Of a DNA stretch of 64,000 bases, positions 9,459 to 18,477 are shown one piece after another. Every line of letters starts with the position of its first letter. Within the stretch, counting starts at the first letter, position 1. A model generated the notes under the pieces. The model was given only the letters and a program-made list of their open reading frames with translations, was not told the origin of the DNA and did no database searches. A program made the position numbers and the translations under genes. This stretch comes from Deltaproteobacteria bacterium (lineage in GTDB: Bacteria; Myxococcota_A; UBA9042), in the NCBI GenBank assembly GCA_020632665.1, contig JACKFC010000012.1:1-64000 (forward strand), read 5' to 3'.

Positions 9459-9563
9459 GTCGGCTCCCCAACGCGCGCCGGCCATGGCCGACACAGACTT
9501 CCCCTTCTCTTGCAACGTGCCGACGGCGCTTGCCCGAGTCAAGGCTGCGGCGCTCACATTCGT

Positions 9564-11354
9564 TTACGGATTGCTCTTACAGACGGGCGGAGACGGAGGA
9601 CTGATACTGCAGGCCGTGCCGGCACCACAGGCCTTGACGACGGTCCACTCGGTGTATCCGACCACCGCAGAGGAGCACTTGTTGGCGTTGTCCCCGGTAC
9701 AGCCGGGACCGTAGTTTCGAGCGTAGCCGTCTCCCCCCTCGCACTTGTATTCCACCTTCTTGGGGTCGAGGTCGCACAGGGTGCCCTTCTCCTCGAAGAC
9801 GCCATTCTCCGTGTCGCAGCAGACGCCGGCGCTGCAGCAGTTGCTCTTCGGCACGATGGCACAGCTGCCGTCGCCCTTGCAGACGGCCTTCTCGCAGGCA
9901 CCGGGGTTGACCTGCAGGGCGCACTCTTCGTCGCTCTTGCAGCAGGTGCCGCCGGTCGGCTTGCCCTTGCAGACCAGGGCGCTGGTGCAGGCGTCGTTGG
10001 CGGTACAGCCGTCGCCGTCGTCACAGGGCAGGCCCAGCTGCGGCGTCCAAGCCGCGGTCGACTTGCTCGCGTCACAGATCTCGCAGCCGCCCGAGCCCGG
10101 CTTCGCGGCCTTGCCGGCGTGGCACGCGCCGTCGATGAAGCAGCCACCGCCACTGACGGTGAACGCCGCGGTCGATTTGCTCGGGTCGCAACTCGCGCAC
10201 GACGCGCCAGCCGGCCCCTCGCCGGCGCTGTAACACGTCCCACCGATGGCGCAGGTGCCGGCCTTGCCGCTCCAATCGGTCTGGGTCTGCTTGGAATCAC
10301 AGACGGCGCAGCTGCTGCCCAGCTTGCTGGCCCCGTCGGGGTAGCAGGCGCCGTCGATGAAGCATTGGCCGGTCGCGACCGACCACGCGTCCTTGGCTTT
10401 GTCGGGCACGCAGACGTGGCAGAGGTTGCCGCTCTCGCTGGCGCCGGAGTCGACGCAGCTGCCGTCGATCAGGCAGGTGCCGGGCTTGGCCGTCCAGACC
10501 TTGGGATCGACCGCCGGCTCGCAGCGCTGGCAGCCACCGCTGCCCGGCTTGGCGTCGCCGGCTTTCCAGCAGGCGCCGTCGATGACGCAAGAGGTCTTCG
10601 GCAGCGTGTGTTGGCAGGCGCCATTCGCCGGATCGCAGGTGTCGACGGTGCAGTCGACGCCATCGTCGCAGCCCTTCGGCAGCAACGTACACGAGCCGTC
10701 GACGCAGGCTGCGAGGTTGCAGACGCCGTCGCCACCGGAACACTGGGCGTCCGTGCTGCAACAGCCCTCGAAGGGGAGGTTCATGCAGAGCTTGCTGCCG
10801 CCCTTGTCCTGGCAGGTGTCGAGCGTGCAGGGGTTGGCGTCGTCGCAGTCGCCGTCGACGTTGCAAGCGCACGCGGCGAGGTAAGCGCCCTGCCCGCCGC
10901 AACAATCCCCCGCCGCGGCGCAAGCGTGGTTGCAATGGCACGGGTTGCCTTCGAGGTAGAGGCCACAGGAGCCGGCGCAGGAGGTGACGGGCGTCGGGCC
11001 GGCATCGACCGCGCCACCGCCCGCGTCGTCCGTGCCGGCGACGTCGGCGCTGTCGGTGCCGGTCGTGGTGTCGCCGTCGCCGCCTCCACCGTCGGCGGTG
11101 CTGGTCTCGCTGCTGCCGGCTGCGTCGGCGTCGCTGCTGCCGACCGCGTCGGTGCCGCTGTCGCTGACCGCCGCGTCACCGCCGAAGACCCAGCCGCTGC
11201 CGTCGTCGGCGTCGGTGGTGGGGAGGGTGAGGCTATCCTTGGCTTCGTCATCGCCGCTGCCACATCCGACGAGCAGGCAGAGCGCGGCGGCGCCGAAAAT
11301 CGGGCACATGGCGACGTGGCGAAGCGAGAGACGACCGGTCATTGCGTTGCGCAT
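9564..11354 (-). CDS. Cys-rich repeat lipoprotein with somatomedin-B-like module
   Basis: 596 aa from the ATG at 11354, which has GGAGG 6 nt upstream. The lipobox is LLVGC, followed by about 90 residues of Asp/Ser/Thr/Gly-rich linker. Residues about 122-162 hold a Cys pattern with CHCNHACAAAGDCCGG, which fits a somatomedin-B fold. Then come CDD-type repeats like those of the next gene. A second repeat family of about 38 residues follows in several tandem copies (CFIDGACY ... GSSCAVCDSKQ), typically ending in a Trp. The C-terminus is Cys-rich without a TM helix. It is followed at 105 bp by the giant repeat lipoprotein on the same strand. Surface location is inferred from the lipobox; no enzymatic motif seen. 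Confidence 0.82.
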   Translation of the reverse strand: MRNAMTGRLSLRHVAMCPIFGAAALCLLVGCGSGDDEAKDSLTLPTTDADDGSGWVFGGDAAVSDSGTDAVGSSDADAAGSSETSTADGGGGDGDTTTGTDSADVAGTDDAGGGAVDAGPTPVTSCAGSCGLYLEGNPCHCNHACAAAGDCCGGQGAYLAACACNVDGDCDDANPCTLDTCQDKGGSKLCMNLPFEGCCSTDAQCSGGDGVCNLAACVDGSCTLLPKGCDDGVDCTVDTCDPANGACQHTLPKTSCVIDGACWKAGDAKPGSGGCQRCEPAVDPKVWTAKPGTCLIDGSCVDSGASESGNLCHVCVPDKAKDAWSVATGQCFIDGACYPDGASKLGSSCAVCDSKQTQTDWSGKAGTCAIGGTCYSAGEGPAGASCASCDPSKSTAAFTVSGGGCFIDGACHAGKAAKPGSGGCEICDASKSTAAWTPQLGLPCDDGDGCTANDACTSALVCKGKPTGGTCCKSDEECALQVNPGACEKAVCKGDGSCAIVPKSNCCSAGVCCDTENGVFEEKGTLCDLDPKKVEYKCEGGDGYARNYGPGCTGDNANKCSSAVVGYTEWTVVKACGAGTACSISPPSPPVCKSNP

Positions 11355-11425
11355 CGGACCTCCGGCGCAGTAGTGTACGTCTCGTCGGCGGCGCGTCCAC
11401 TCCACGCCCGCGCGGGAGGCTGCGG

Positions 11426-12637
11426 ATGCGCGCGCGATGCGCGGTTTTGCTCGCGTTGTTGCTGTGGTCGCCGCCCGCGTTCGGCCATTTGCTCGACGAG
11501 GTGGCGGAGTCGCTGCTCTGCGATCTGGTCACCGAGGATCGCCAGCTGCTGGTGGCGACGTGGTACCTCGAGGCGGCGCGGGTCGAGAGCTATTTCGATG
11601 CCGCCGAGGGCGCTGGCTTGCAGCCCGAGCGCAGCGCCGCCGCCTTCGCGACGCGCTTGGCGACGGGGTTCCGCGTCCCTGGCTGCACGACCGCTCCGGC
11701 GACGCCGCCGGAGGTTTCGGCGCCACGGGCCGGCACCCGCGCGTTCCGGGTCGAGATTCGTTGCCCTCGCCCGCTCGAAGCGATCCGCATCGAGCGTGTC
11801 GACTATAGCCGCGAGCGAACCCGCTCGACGCTCTACCTCTCTCTGCGCGTCGCCGGCCGGGAACCGCGTCGGTTGCTGCTCCCACCGCGGGTCGAGGCGC
11901 TGGAGATCGCGCTCGACAGCGAGACGGCGCGACCAGTCGCGGCCGAGCGGCGGCAGCGGCCGGATCCGGCGGCCGATCCGAGCGTGCTGGGCACCGCGAT
12001 GCCGCGACCCGGCGATCCGCAGCCGCTCGAGCGCCTGCCGCCGGCCGGGCCACAGAGCCGGCGGTGGTGGCGCTTGCCGCCGACGACCCTGCTGCTCGGC
12101 TGGGCGGAAGAGGGTGCGCGGCACCTTCTCGGTGGACCGGACCATCTGCTCTTCGTCGCCGGCCTGAGCCTGGCGGCGGCGCGGATCGGCGCGCTCTTGG
12201 CCGCCGTTCTGGGCTTTTCGCTGGGCCACCTGCTGACGATGGCCGCGGCGATCGCCTGGGGTTGGCCCTCGTTCCGCTGGATCGAGGTCGCCATCGGGCT
12301 CTCGATCCTGTGGGCGGCGTGGGCCGGGCGGCGTGAGCCGGAGGGCACGCCGGGGCGACGGCGCGTCGTCGGCCTGGCCCTGGCAGCGGCCGGCTTCGGC
12401 TTGATCCACGGGGCAGCGTTCGGTGCGGAATTGCGCCGGGTCATCGGCGTCAGCGACGGGCTGCTCTGGCCCCTCGTAGCGTTCGGCGTCGGCCTGGACG
12501 CGGCGCAGAGCATGGTCGCGGCGCTCGCGTTCGGCCTCGGCGGCCTGTTGCGCGGCAGAGGCAGGGCACGTCACGTCGTCGCCGGGCTGGTCGGGCTCGG
12601 CGGGTTGCTCTTCGCGACGCGGGCGTTGCTCGGCTGA
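11426..12637 (+). CDS. HupE/UreJ-family membrane protein with exported N-terminal domain
   Basis: 403 aa from the ATG at 11426 (GGGAGG 6 nt upstream). A signal peptide (ALLLWSPPAFG) precedes a soluble extracytoplasmic domain to about residue 215. The C-terminal half has about six TM segments with the HupE/UreJ_2 hallmarks: ARHLLGGPDHLLFVAG, then FSLGHLLTM, then GLIHGAAFGAEL. Family members are linked to nickel/cobalt or other metal permeation, but here no hydrogenase or urease genes are nearby, so the substrate is open. It ends 15 bp from the convergent valS gene. Confidence 0.8.
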   Translation: MRARCAVLLALLLWSPPAFGHLLDEVAESLLCDLVTEDRQLLVATWYLEAARVESYFDAAEGAGLQPERSAAAFATRLATGFRVPGCTTAPATPPEVSAPRAGTRAFRVEIRCPRPLEAIRIERVDYSRERTRSTLYLSLRVAGREPRRLLLPPRVEALEIALDSETARPVAAERRQRPDPAADPSVLGTAMPRPGDPQPLERLPPAGPQSRRWWRLPPTTLLLGWAEEGARHLLGGPDHLLFVAGLSLAAARIGALLAAVLGFSLGHLLTMAAAIAWGWPSFRWIEVAIGLSILWAAWAGRREPEGTPGRRRVVGLALAAAGFGLIHGAAFGAELRRVIGVSDGLLWPLVAFGVGLDAAQSMVAALAFGLGGLLRGRGRARHVVAGLVGLGGLLFATRALLG

Positions 12638-12652
12638 GCGTAGGCGAGGCGT

Positions 12653-15307
12653 CTACTCGGCGTCGCGTGGCGCCAACTCGGCCCAAAGGTCGAGGCCGCG
12701 CTCTCCGACGGGACGGAGCAGCGCCTCGCCGTCCTCGCCCTGCGGATCGTCGCTGCGGAAGGCGAAGCGCTCGGCGCGCGCCGCGGCGAGCCAGTCGGCG
12801 GCGACGCGGGTCACGGCTGCTTCGGCGTCGCCGCGCAAGTGCAGGCACGCCACGGGGGTGCCGAGGCCGGCGCGGGCGGCGGTCTTCTGCTGCCGCACCG
12901 CCGCGACGAGGTCGACCAGGAGCTCGCCGTCGTCGAGCGCGGCGCGGTCGTCGTCAGCGCCTGGGAAGACGTCGACAGTGCCGGCTTCGTCCTGCGGCCA
13001 CGGCGCGATGTGCACGCTCGCCGGAGCGTCGTCGCCGAGCAGCGGGCGCACCGCGACCTCGTAGAGCTCCTCGGTGATGAAGGGCAGCACCGGCGCGAAG
13101 AGGCGCAACAGCGCCCACGTGCCAGAGAAGACTGTGGCGCGACCGGCTTCGACCTGCTCGGGGCTCCAAGCGTCCGGGTTGCGGAAGCGATCCTTCACGA
13201 TCTCGAGGTAGTTGTCGCACCAATCGCGCCAGAAGAAGGCTTCGACGGCGCGGATCGCGCGGCTGTACTCGTAGACCTCGAAGGCCTCGGTCGCGGCGCG
13301 GATGGTCTGCACCAGGCGTCCGCGGATCCAACGGTCGGCCGCGGTCGGCGCCTCGGCCGCGCCCTGCCCCGGCTGCCAATCGTCGAGGCTCGAGAGCGCG
13401 AAGCGGGTCGAATTCCAGAGCTTGGTCAGCAGGCGCTTGCCGCCCTTGACGTCGTCCTCGAGGTAGCGGAGGTCGTGGCCGAGGGTGGCGCCGGCGGACC
13501 AATAGCGCAGCGCGTCGGCCGAATATTTCTCGATGACACCGGCGGGATCGACGAAGTTGCCGAGCCGCTTGCTCATCTTCTTGCCCTGCTTGTCCAGGCC
13601 CCAGCCGGAGATCATGACGTCGCGCCAGGGCAGCGAGCCGGTGTGGGCGTCGCTCTTGACCACGGTGTAGAAGAGCCAGGTCCGGATGATCTCGAAGGCC
13701 TGCACGCGCACGCCCATCGGGTAGATGCCGGGGCGCGGCTGCACGTCGGCGCTGTCGCTGCCCGGCGCCTCGTCCCAGAACGCCCAGTTGCTGTTGATCA
13801 GCGGCGTCAGCGACGAGGTCATCCAGGTGTCCATCACGTCTTCTTCCGCGACCAGGACGGTGCCGTCGGGGACCTGCGCGAGGACCGACGCGGGCGGCGC
13901 GTCGACCAGCGGATCGAGCGGCAAATCGGCGTCGGCGGGGATCACGGGGGCGCCGGTGTCCTGCCGGTACCAGACCGGGAAGGGCACGCCGTAGAAGCGC
14001 TGGCGGGAGATATTCCAATCCCACTTCAGGCCGTCGACCCAGGCGTCGTAGCGGTCGCGCATGAATTCGGGGTACCAGCGCAGCTCGGCCCCGCGGGCGA
14101 GGAACTTCTCTTTCTGGTCGAGGACCTTGACGAACCACTGCTCGACGACCTGGATCTCGACCGGCGTGCCGGAACGCTCGGCCACCGCGGCGCGGCTGAC
14201 GTTGTCGCTGACGCCGAGCAGGTAGCCCTCGGCGTCGAGCAGCTCGCGCGCGGCGAGGCGCGCCTCGGGGAGCTGGCTGCCCTTGGCGAGGACGTGGACC
14301 CGCTTGCCGTGCAGGTCCGGCAGCTCGGGCGTGTCCATCGTGCCGTCGGGGCGGATGATCAGGATGGTGTCGAGCTGGTGCTCCTTCCACTTCAGGATGT
14401 CTTCCTGGTCGCCGAAGGTGCAGACCATCATCAGGCCGGTACCGAACTCGGGATCGACCGCCGCGTCGCGGATCAGCGGGACGCTGCGACGCTCGCCGCG
14501 GCTGCCGTCGGCTTGCAGGTCGGTCAGCGGCACGAGGAAGCGGTCCGTGGCGCCGAAGCGGGTATCGTCCGGGTGGCAGGCGAGCGCGACGCAGGCAGGC
14601 ACCAGCTCGGGGCGGGTGGTGTCGATGACGCCGGCCTCTCCGCCGCCGGCGTGGTCGAAGCGCAGGCGGTGCAGCGGACGGTTGACCTCGGGGCCGGGCT
14701 CGACGTCGGTCTGCGCCAGCGCGGTCTGCATCCGCGGATCCCAGAGGATCGGCTCGGCGCGGCGCTCGATGCGGCCCTTGCGGAGCAGATCGAGGAACGA
14801 CTTCTGCGCGTGCCGGGTCGCCCGCGGCGCGATGGTGGAGTACGTCATTCGCCAATCGACCGAGAGGCCGAGGGCGCGCCACAGCGACTCGTAGACCTTG
14901 GCGCCCTTGCGCGTCTCCTCGAGGCAGAGGGCGATGAACTCGTCGCGGGTGCAGTTGCCCTTGTGCTTGCCGTGGACCTTCTCGACGTAACGCTCGGTGG
15001 GTAGGCCGTTGTCGTCGAAGCCCATCGGGTAGAAGACCTCGTAGCCCCGCATGCGCTTGTAGCGCACGACGAACTCGGCCTGCGAATAGCTCATCGCGTG
15101 GCCGACGTGCAGGTGCGCCGCAGAGACGTAGGGCGGCGGCGTATCGACCGAGAAGGTCTTGCCGGCACGAGCGGCGTCGCTCGCCGGGTCGTAGCGGTAG
15201 ATGCCCAGCGACTCCCAGCGCTCCTGCAAGCGTGGCTCGACCTCCTGGTGATCGTAACGCTTGGCGAGCTGGGAAGCGGCGTTGGTCGGGGCGGCGTGGT
15301 CGGTCAT
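12653..15307 (-). CDS. valS: Valine--tRNA ligase
   Basis: Class I synthetase charging tRNA-Val. 884 aa, with the HIGH motif as HVGH at residues 67-70 and the KMSKS motif as KMSKR near 577. The segment YPMGFDDNGLPTERYVEK is typical of the compact archaeal/Rickettsia-type ValRS rather than the E. coli form. An internal editing (CP1) domain lies between the motifs, and an anticodon-binding domain follows from about 640. GGAG lies upstream of the ATG at 15307. The 5' leader has a promoter-like pair and a 13-bp direct repeat (see separate entries). Confidence 0.92.
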   Translation of the reverse strand: MTDHAAPTNAASQLAKRYDHQEVEPRLQERWESLGIYRYDPASDAARAGKTFSVDTPPPYVSAAHLHVGHAMSYSQAEFVVRYKRMRGYEVFYPMGFDDNGLPTERYVEKVHGKHKGNCTRDEFIALCLEETRKGAKVYESLWRALGLSVDWRMTYSTIAPRATRHAQKSFLDLLRKGRIERRAEPILWDPRMQTALAQTDVEPGPEVNRPLHRLRFDHAGGGEAGVIDTTRPELVPACVALACHPDDTRFGATDRFLVPLTDLQADGSRGERRSVPLIRDAAVDPEFGTGLMMVCTFGDQEDILKWKEHQLDTILIIRPDGTMDTPELPDLHGKRVHVLAKGSQLPEARLAARELLDAEGYLLGVSDNVSRAAVAERSGTPVEIQVVEQWFVKVLDQKEKFLARGAELRWYPEFMRDRYDAWVDGLKWDWNISRQRFYGVPFPVWYRQDTGAPVIPADADLPLDPLVDAPPASVLAQVPDGTVLVAEEDVMDTWMTSSLTPLINSNWAFWDEAPGSDSADVQPRPGIYPMGVRVQAFEIIRTWLFYTVVKSDAHTGSLPWRDVMISGWGLDKQGKKMSKRLGNFVDPAGVIEKYSADALRYWSAGATLGHDLRYLEDDVKGGKRLLTKLWNSTRFALSSLDDWQPGQGAAEAPTAADRWIRGRLVQTIRAATEAFEVYEYSRAIRAVEAFFWRDWCDNYLEIVKDRFRNPDAWSPEQVEAGRATVFSGTWALLRLFAPVLPFITEELYEVAVRPLLGDDAPASVHIAPWPQDEAGTVDVFPGADDDRAALDDGELLVDLVAAVRQQKTAARAGLGTPVACLHLRGDAEAAVTRVAADWLAAARAERFAFRSDDPQGEDGEALLRPVGERGLDLWAELAPRDAE

Positions 15308-15323
15308 GGAAGCGACTCCGTGG

Positions 15324-15350
15324 GCGCCCTGGCGTGCGCGCCCTGGCGTG
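15324..15350. repeat. 13-bp direct repeat in the valS leader
   Basis: GCGCCCTGGCGTG occurs twice with a 14-bp period (15324-15336 and 15338-15350), between the predicted valS promoter and its start codon. No T-box-like element is visible; the role is unknown. Confidence 0.7.
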
Positions 15351-15358
15351 GGCGCGGG

Positions 15359-15386
15359 AAACTAGCACACGCGACCTCGGGAGCAA
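15359..15386 (-). promoter_or_regulatory. Predicted valS promoter
   Basis: On the minus strand, -35 TTGCTC (15386-15381), a 16-bp spacer and -10 TAGTTT (15364-15359) with a TGC just before it. This leaves a leader of about 45 nt. Confidence 0.5.
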
Positions 15387-15438
15387 GCAGCCCTTGACGG
15401 CGACCGGCGACCGGCGATCCTGGGAGCAGGAGGACGCG

Positions 15439-16092
15439 ATGAAGGTCGAAGAGGCGCTGGCAGCGTGGTTCCCGGAAGCCTGGATCCAAATGCTCGATCC
15501 GGCCGCACGGGTCGGCGCCGCGACGACCCGCGAGGCCCTCGCCACGGCCATGCAGGTGCTGGCCTTCTATGTGATCTTCCGCGTCGTGCTGAGCGTCGTC
15601 GGCGGTTCGGCCCGGCTCTTTTCTGCCGGACGCGGCCACGCCGATCCCGGCGGCTTCCGTGGCGGGTTCCGCCGGCTGCTGGGCTTCGCCGCGATCGCCC
15701 TGCCCATCGGTCGTGTGCTGGCGATCCCAATCGAGGGTGTCGACTTCGAGGCGCTGATCGGCCTCTCGGTGGTTGCCGGCGTGGGGTGGGCCTGCTTCTA
15801 CGCCGCGGATCGGCGCGGCGCCTGGATCGAAGGCGACGATCCGACCTTGGTCGTCCGCGACGGCTTCGCGATCTTCCCGGTTCGCGAGTGGCGCCTGCCG
15901 CTGGCGCAGCACCTGCGCGACGACGTGACGGGTGGGCAGCTCGGCAAACTCTCCGGCTTCGCGGGCAAGGCCCGACTGAGCCGCCGCGGCTGGAAGGTGC
16001 TGACCGATGTGCTGGGCAAGGCCGAGGCCTACCGCTGGCTCGCCGCGCACCTCGCGGCCGACGGCATCTTGTTGCTCCCGCCGCGTCGCTGA
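15439..16092 (+). CDS. Conserved-looking membrane protein, unknown function
   Basis: 217 aa from an ATG with AGGAGG 5 nt upstream; an upstream in-frame ATG at 15232 lies inside valS and lacks a ribosome site. Three hydrophobic segments are seen (about residues 35-55, 75-95 and 100-118), followed by a soluble C-terminal half of about 95 residues containing WIEGDDPTLVVRDGF. I recognise no family. It is divergent from valS and convergent with the kinase gene (15 bp apart). Confidence 0.65.
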   Translation: MKVEEALAAWFPEAWIQMLDPAARVGAATTREALATAMQVLAFYVIFRVVLSVVGGSARLFSAGRGHADPGGFRGGFRRLLGFAAIALPIGRVLAIPIEGVDFEALIGLSVVAGVGWACFYAADRRGAWIEGDDPTLVVRDGFAIFPVREWRLPLAQHLRDDVTGGQLGKLSGFAGKARLSRRGWKVLTDVLGKAEAYRWLAAHLAADGILLLPPRR

Positions 16093-16107
16093 ACGCGGTC
16101 GACGGGA

Positions 16108-17838
16108 TCAGCCGCGGACGACGAAATAGACGATGACGCCGACCGCGACGACCAGCGCCGCGGCCAAGCCGATGATCAGGCCGCGCTGCTGCCGCTCGCC
16201 CTGACGCGCCGCGTTGAGTTGTGCCGCGAGGGCTGCCTGCTCCTCCGGCGAGACGGCCAGGGTCTCGGCAGCGGCGGCGCGGGCCCGCTCGGGGGCCTGC
16301 TGGGTGATGGCATCGGCCGAGGCCCGTCGACGATTGGGCGCGGGCTGCCGGGCCGAGGCAGGCGTAGGCGCGGCCGGAGCAGGCGCGGCCGGAGGCGCGG
16401 TGGCTGGCGGAGCCGACGAAGGCACGGCCGTCGGCGCTTGCACGGTCGACTTGCCCACCGAGCGCGGCATCGAGGCGCGTCCTCCGGGCGGTGGCGGCAC
16501 GGGGCCGCTGCCGCTCGCGGCAGAGGGCGGCGGCCCGAGGTCGAGCTTCGGCGCGGCCTTCGCCGCCCGCGCGGCCTCGATGCGGGCGGCCTCGGCGCGG
16601 ACCTGCTCGGCCAGACCGTGGCCCATGATCGTTCGACCGCCGACCATGGCGGCGGGGTCTTCCGCGTCGCTGGGCAGGTCATCCGGCATCGCTCCCGGCA
16701 GGTCCCGCGGCGGCTGCGCTGCCGATGCAGGCCGCGACTTCGGCGCCGGGGCCGGCGCGCTCGACGGTGCGTCCGGAAAATCGGGCAAATCGAGGGCCGA
16801 GAGGGCGACGGTGCGATCCCCGTCATCCGGCTCGAGCATCGGCGCGGCGGCCTCGGCAGCCCGCGCGGCGGCATCGATCGAGCGCACGGCGACGGCGTCG
16901 AGCTGCAATGTGCTGACGGGCTCATGGCCGTCGTCGTCGACGACGTCACCCTCGATGGCGCGGGCTTCGGCGAGGTAGCCATCGAGCAGGCGCTCGACCT
17001 CCTCGGCGGAGGCAGGTCGATCGGCGATCTTCTTGGCGAGGAGCGACTCGCAGAGGTCCGCCAGCCCCTTCGGCATGCGGCGACCACCGGCGTCGAGGCG
17101 CGGCGGCGTCCCGCGGACGTGCTGCAGCAGGATGTCGATCACCGAGTCGCCGTCGTACGGAGGCTCGCCGACGATCGATTCGTAGAGCACGGCGCCGAGC
17201 GCGTAGAGGTCGGTCTGCGGCGCGACTTCGCGGCCCTCGACCTGCTCCGGCGCCATATAGTGCGGTGTACCGAAGACCGAGCCGGCGCGGGTCAGCGCGG
17301 CCGTGACCATATTGGTCGGCAGCTTGGCGATCGAGAAGTCGAGCATCTTGACGAAGTCACCGCTCGCGCCGGTGTCGATCAAGAAGAGGTTCTCGGGCTT
17401 GATGTCGCGGTGGATGATGCCGTGGTTGTGCGCGACGGTCAGCGCGCTGGCGACCTGTCGCGCGATCTCGATCGAACGGACCAGCCCGATCGGGCCGACC
17501 TCTTCCATCAACTCCGAGAGCTCACGCCCGTGCAGCACCTCCATCACGATGTAGACCATGCCGTCGGAGTCGCCGACGTCGTGCATCGTGATGATGTGGG
17601 GGTGGTGCAGCTGGCCGGCCGCGCGTGCCTCGCGCACCAAGCGCTTGGCCGCGACCGGATCTTTCGCGACGTCGGTGCGCAAGACCTTGATCGCGACGGT
17701 GCGGCCGAAGCTCTTGTCGCGGGCCTGGTAGACGACGGCCATACCGCCCTTGCCGAGCCGACTGTCGATCTCGTAGCGACCGCCGAGCGTCTTGCCGATC
17801 AGGTTCTGACCACCACCGGCCGTGATGTCTGCGGGCAC
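16108..17838 (-). CDS. Membrane-anchored Ser/Thr protein kinase
   Basis: The start is set at GTG 17838, which has GGAGG 7 nt upstream; an in-frame ATG at 17886 lies inside the predicted -35 box. 576 aa. Hanks-type kinase domain at residues about 20-285: Gly loop GKGGMAVVY, VAIK Lys51, catalytic loop HRDIKPEN (143-150), APEQ in the activation segment. The DFG motif reads DFS (167-169), which keeps the metal-binding Asp. A long Ala/Pro/Arg-rich linker (about 310-545) leads to a single C-terminal TM helix (IIGLAAALVVAVGVIVYFVV), so the kinase faces the cytoplasm. No extracellular sensor domain follows the helix. Confidence 0.9.
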   Translation of the reverse strand: MPADITAGGGQNLIGKTLGGRYEIDSRLGKGGMAVVYQARDKSFGRTVAIKVLRTDVAKDPVAAKRLVREARAAGQLHHPHIITMHDVGDSDGMVYIVMEVLHGRELSELMEEVGPIGLVRSIEIARQVASALTVAHNHGIIHRDIKPENLFLIDTGASGDFVKMLDFSIAKLPTNMVTAALTRAGSVFGTPHYMAPEQVEGREVAPQTDLYALGAVLYESIVGEPPYDGDSVIDILLQHVRGTPPRLDAGGRRMPKGLADLCESLLAKKIADRPASAEEVERLLDGYLAEARAIEGDVVDDDGHEPVSTLQLDAVAVRSIDAAARAAEAAAPMLEPDDGDRTVALSALDLPDFPDAPSSAPAPAPKSRPASAAQPPRDLPGAMPDDLPSDAEDPAAMVGGRTIMGHGLAEQVRAEAARIEAARAAKAAPKLDLGPPPSAASGSGPVPPPPGGRASMPRSVGKSTVQAPTAVPSSAPPATAPPAAPAPAAPTPASARQPAPNRRRASADAITQQAPERARAAAAETLAVSPEEQAALAAQLNAARQGERQQRGLIIGLAAALVVAVGVIVYFVVRG

Positions 17839-17857
17839 GCGGCACCTCCGGTGCGCG

Positions 17858-17886
17858 AGCATACGGGATGGGCCCCGTCGCCGCAA
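17858..17886 (-). promoter_or_regulatory. Predicted promoter of the Ser/Thr kinase gene
   Basis: Minus strand -35 TTGCGG (17886-17881), 17-bp spacer, -10 TATGCT (17863-17858), 20 bp upstream of the GTG start. Confidence 0.55.
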
Positions 17887-17992
17887 CCGACCTCAAGAGG
17901 GTGACAGTCATGGATTTTCAAGAGGTTGCGCCGCATCCGCAAAGGAAGGTGTGGCTGGCGCGGGATTCCGAACGGAGCCGGAGCGGGGAGGA

Positions 17993-18020
17993 TTGACGTT
18001 CGCTCCGGGAGCCTTACACT
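17993..18020 (+). promoter_or_regulatory. Predicted rpoZ promoter
   Basis: -35 TTGACG (17993-17998), 16-bp spacer, -10 TACACT (18015-18020), 54 bp upstream of the rpoZ start. It is a close match to a sigma70-type promoter. Confidence 0.6.
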
Positions 18021-18074
18021 CGCGGGCCGCGCGGGGCCCTTGCCGTCGCGCATTGTTCGGATCCGGAGGAGAAC

Positions 18075-18296
18075 ATGGCTCGCATCACGATCGAAGACTG
18101 CCTCGACAACGTCCCCAACCGCTTCGGCCTGGTGCTGCTCGCGGCGAAGCGGGCGCGCCAGCTCCGCGACGGTGAGACGCCGACCCTCGAGACCAAGAAC
18201 AAGGAGTGCGTGACGGCGTTGCGCGAGGCCGCCCATGGGCACCTGCGCTTCCAGGACGCGGACGGCACCCCGATGCTCGAGAATCCGCTGGGCTGA
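18075..18296 (+). CDS. rpoZ: RNA polymerase omega subunit
   Basis: Small RNA polymerase subunit that helps fold and assemble beta prime. 73 aa, starting MARITIEDCLDNVPNRFGLV with the family signature RFGLVLLAAKRARQL and the conserved NKECVTALREAA. GGAGGA lies 3 nt before the ATG, a short spacing. Upstream is a good promoter; 10 bp downstream begins the multi-hairpin repeat. It is not next to gmk or spoT as in many proteobacteria. Confidence 0.93.
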   Translation: MARITIEDCLDNVPNRFGLVLLAAKRARQLRDGETPTLETKNKECVTALREAAHGHLRFQDADGTPMLENPLG

Positions 18297-18306
18297 TCCG
18301 GCCTGG

Positions 18307-18477
18307 CTAGAGACGCGACCAAAAAATGCAGTCTCGCATTTTCTGGCCGAGTCTCTCTTCTGTTCTCTGGGGGGCTGGGCGCCCCCAGGTCGCGAGAAGC
18401 GTGGTTCTCGCGGACCTTCCCCCTCCACGAGCCGCGTCAAGAAGTCGCCTGCGGCGACTTCTTGGTCGCGTCTCTAG
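18307..18477. repeat. 171-bp inverted-repeat element with four nested hairpins (MITE-like)
   Basis: Perfect 16-bp terminal inverted repeats (18307-18322, CTAGAGACGCGACCAA, and 18462-18477) enclose four separate hairpins. Hairpin 1: stem 18323-18329/18336-18342 (7 bp). Hairpin 2: 18367-18373/18382-18388 (7 bp). Hairpin 3: 18392-18398/18405-18411 (7 bp, extended by GGTC/GACC with one bulge). Hairpin 4: 18439-18449/18453-18463 (11 bp, 3-nt loop, sharing two bases with the outer arm). The ends read TA-GAGACGCGACC ... GGTCGCGTCTC-TA, as expected for a mariner/IS630-type MITE with TA target duplication. No ORF of its own. The right arm supplies the stop codon of the convergent transglycosylase gene, and the element may also end rpoZ transcription. 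Confidence 0.8.

Noticed and set aside
6753..12167. 1800-codon plus-strand frame opposite the Cys-rich lipoproteins
   Set aside because: It is antisense to the repeat genes and crosses into the HupE-like gene in another frame; the composition is repetitive Val/Ala/Gly without domains.
15308..15438. T-box or other tRNA-sensing leader before valS
   Set aside because: The leader is about 45 nt after the predicted promoter and lacks a T-box core; only a short direct repeat is present.
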